From Paracoccaceae bacterium (lineage in GTDB: Bacteria; Pseudomonadota; Alphaproteobacteria; Rhodobacterales; Rhodobacteraceae), in the NCBI GenBank assembly GCA_026709265.1, contig JAPOTI010000101.1:1-46494 (forward strand): a stretch of 46,494 nt of DNA. Reading direction: 5' to 3'. The position numbers and the translations under genes are program-made. The notes below the pieces were generated by a model, which saw only the letters and a list, made by a program, of their open reading frames with translations, made no database searches and had not been told where the DNA came from. Numbering within the stretch: position 1 is the first letter of the stretch; the number at the start of each line of letters is the position of its first letter. Shown here piece after piece: positions 45,189 through 46,494 of the stretch.

Positions 45189-45545
45189 ATGTCAACGGGG
45201 CCGCAGGGACAGAAGCGCCCGCGCGATGTGATCGGCTGCACCGTCCACGTCATGAAGATCGCCCCCGAAGAGATTGAGGAAAACCTCGAGGGAGCGCCCA
45301 GGCGCCAGCCCGGACGCGCCAGAAGCGGAAAGGTCGGAGGCCGGGCGCGGGCCGACAGCTGGAGCGCGATCACGAAAGCCGCCCTCACGCGGCACCGTGT
45401 CCACGACCAAAAAAGCCGCCGCCCCGCCAGACGCCGCGTCCTGACAGGTCCTCACCCCCGCCACGTGTCCACGTTCTGTTCTTTCAGATGTCCAGATCTG
45501 CAGCTTCGGGCCGTTGAGGCCAACTTGGTGCAACTTCCGGTGTGA
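45189..45545 (+). CDS. Small basic protein, probably decayed at its C-terminus
   Basis: A 118-residue frame. Its first 60 residues (MSTGPQGQKRPRDVIG, then VHVMKIAPEEIEENLEG and ARSGKVGGRARADS) match the opening of a widespread small basic protein family whose members continue with GGxARAxxLSPEERxxIAxKAA. That tail is missing here: after ARADS the sequence becomes Arg/His/Pro-rich and unlike the family, so a frameshift or decay is likely. ATG 45189 has GGAG nine bases upstream. Function unknown. Confidence 0.45.
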   Translation: MSTGPQGQKRPRDVIGCTVHVMKIAPEEIEENLEGAPRRQPGRARSGKVGGRARADSWSAITKAALTRHRVHDQKSRRPARRRVLTGPHPRHVSTFCSFRCPDLQLRAVEANLVQLPV

Positions 45546-45635
45546 TTATCTCATCCGCCCCCAAAAAGCCTCATTCTCGTGTGTCTTACGTCCTGCGCGG
45601 CGATCAACCAACCGGCGTTCCTCGGCCGTGACCCG

Positions 45636-45929
45636 TCATGACATCGCGTTCAGCATTGCCTGTCGCAGGATCGCGTTCATACGAGACTGGTACCCTTTGC
45701 CACCGGTCTTGAGCCAGACAAGCACGTCAGCATCCAGGCGGGCTGTAATCTGTTTCTTAAGCGGGCGATAATGCGCAGGCTGCATCTTGACGAGCTGGGC
45801 CGCGGTCATTTCCGGGATGTCGCTTGTATTAATCTCATTGTCGGGCATGGCCGCCAGCCGCTTGAGAGTCTCCTGCTGTTCTGTTGTCAATGGCGGGAGC
45901 GTGTCCCGTGTGTACTCAACTCTCTTCAT
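45636..45929 (-). CDS. brnA: BrnA antitoxin
   Basis: Antitoxin of the BrnT/BrnA type II toxin-antitoxin system; its ribbon-helix-helix domain binds DNA and BrnT. The 97-residue protein ends with KKQITARLDADVLVWLKTGG and SRMNAILRQAML, the BrnA signature. The first part (LPPLTTEQQETLKRLAAMPD) binds the toxin in relatives. It overlaps brnT by 14 bases and is translated second, the usual order in this family. Confidence 0.9.
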   Translation of the reverse strand: MKRVEYTRDTLPPLTTEQQETLKRLAAMPDNEINTSDIPEMTAAQLVKMQPAHYRPLKKQITARLDADVLVWLKTGGKGYQSRMNAILRQAMLNAMS

Positions 45930-46218
45930 ATCGCTTCCTTTCTTTTCGTGTTACAGGACGGGCTGAGATGATGCGGATCACCTCGACTGTTTCGTCCAGA
46001 GGCCCTTCTTCCGTAAAGGTATGGACCACCAATACAACTGTCAGATCGGCGATCTGGCCGATCGTTTGCCAGCGTTGTTCACTTCCCTCAATACGATCTT
46101 GCACAGAGATATGGAGCGGATCCAGAAACACGCGGGCAGCCATCTCAAAACTCAGGCCATGTTTGCGCTGGTTGGACAGGTTCTTATCCGCGTCCCAGAT
46201 AAAGAATGGGAGTATCAT
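45916..46218 (-). CDS. brnT: BrnT toxin (ribonuclease)
   Basis: BrnT toxin, a RelE-fold ribonuclease that cleaves RNA and stops growth when unopposed. The 100-residue protein begins IWDADKNLSNQRKHGLSFE, the family start, and has the FLDP, RWQTIGQ and RIISARPVTRKERKRYEE blocks, which contain conserved Arg residues. The start is ATG 46218, which is preceded by an AT-rich segment with TATAAT at about 46230-46240. Such loci usually repress themselves through BrnA. Its upstream neighbour is a serine-recombinase fragment. Confidence 0.9.
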   Translation of the reverse strand: MILPFFIWDADKNLSNQRKHGLSFEMAARVFLDPLHISVQDRIEGSEQRWQTIGQIADLTVVLVVHTFTEEGPLDETVEVIRIISARPVTRKERKRYEES

Positions 46219-46272
46219 GGCAGTATTGTAATTATATATATGTCGTTATTCAATATCTGTAGACCGTCTTTT

Positions 46273-46406
46273 TTGACATTCTCCAAAGCGTTGCCAAAAT
46301 GGCCTTTGATCTCATCGAGGGCGGGGAATCAATCTCCTCCATTGCCCGCACATTCAACGTGCACTCCGCCACCCTCTCTCGCTGCATCAAGGAATCCCAA
46401 CCCTGA
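46273..46406 (+). pseudogene. Serine-recombinase C-terminal helix-turn-helix fragment
   Basis: The frame reads VFFDILQSVAKMAFDLIEGG, then SISSIARTFNVHSATLSRCI, and stops at TGA 46404-46406. The second part is the C-terminal HTH of resolvase/invertase proteins. No catalytic domain precedes it: an upstream stop in frame at about 46263 ends the reading. Remnant. Confidence 0.5.
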
Positions 46407-46494
46407 TGACGATTGACCGTTCCAATCAGCCGCAGATCTCTATCTGCGGGTCTCCACCGCGCACCAGGAGATCGACAGCCAGAAACTCGCCATT
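46406..46494 (+). pseudogene. Start of a serine-recombinase catalytic domain, window edge
   Basis: The frame from 46435 reads DLYLRVSTAHQEIDSQKLAI, the catalytic N-terminus of serine recombinases (the YxRVST motif that carries the nucleophile Ser). No ATG is in this frame after the stop at 46414-46416. ATG 46406, which overlaps the HTH fragment's stop as TGATG, is in a different frame. A frameshift within 46410-46434 is implied, or an upstream part is missing. The gene runs off the window. Confidence 0.5.

Noticed and set aside
45192-45533. Minus-strand frame opposite the small basic protein
   Set aside because: No motifs, and the plus strand has a better ribosome site and a family-like N-terminus.
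1-46494. CRISPR arrays, rRNA genes, complete prophage
   Set aside because: No regularly spaced repeat array, no rRNA sequence and no phage structural genes were seen; only isolated recombinase and integrase fragments are present.

Overview
The window looks like the chromosome of an alphaproteobacterium, probably marine or of Rhodobacterales-like gene content. This rests on recognised families and gene order: the pccB ... pccA - DUF4174 - methylmalonyl-CoA mutase block, the hisB-hisH-hisA-hisF-hisE order, an EF-P gene followed by an inositol-monophosphatase-like gene, and DUF6280, DUF3108 and DUF1127 small proteins. No species can be named from the sequence alone.

Layout. (1) 1-3.1 kb is accessory debris: the 3' end of an ISKra4-family element (to 203) abuts the remnant of a retron reverse transcriptase with a C-terminal TOPRIM domain. 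That remnant also carries an in-frame amber codon. A small coiled-coil/membrane protein and about 1 kb with no recognisable gene follow. (2) 3.1-12.8 kb is core: meaB, a DUF3108 exported protein, DUF6280, efp, an IMPase-fold protein that has lost most of its metal ligands, ygfZ, yebC, two transporters and pccB. (3) 13.2-20.1 kb holds a glutathione transferase, pccA, a DUF4174 protein, a second decayed ISKra4 copy and methylmalonyl-CoA mutase. (4) 20-30.1 kb holds mgtE, guaD, upp, prpE, a large unusual membrane-anchored protein with a PilP/GspC-like tail, metY, an rRNA methyltransferase and tRNA-Tyr. (5) 30.1-34.6 kb is an frc-type sugar ABC transporter divergent from a ROK repressor, with a strong palindrome between them. 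(6) 34.6-36.9 kb is accessory: a possible PD-(D/E)XK nuclease, an unknown protein and a decayed nuclease-family gene. (7) 36.9-44.7 kb holds a methyltransferase, the his operon, an integrase fragment beside tRNA-Gly, uvrD and a DUF1127 protein. (8) 45.2-46.5 kb is accessory again: a small basic protein, a BrnT/BrnA toxin-antitoxin pair and two serine-recombinase fragments.

The clearest functional theme is propionate and propionyl-CoA assimilation. PrpE activates propionate, PccA/PccB carboxylate propionyl-CoA, the mutase makes succinyl-CoA, and MeaB protects the mutase. A methylmalonyl-CoA epimerase is not in the window. A second theme is sugar uptake by the frc-type transporter under local ROK control.

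The most interesting signals are the broken retron, the pseudo-IMPase next to EF-P, the GspL/PilP-like single-chain protein, and the palindromic operator. I do not see an intact new defence system. The retron and the nuclease-family remnants look like the wreckage of defence or mobile modules.
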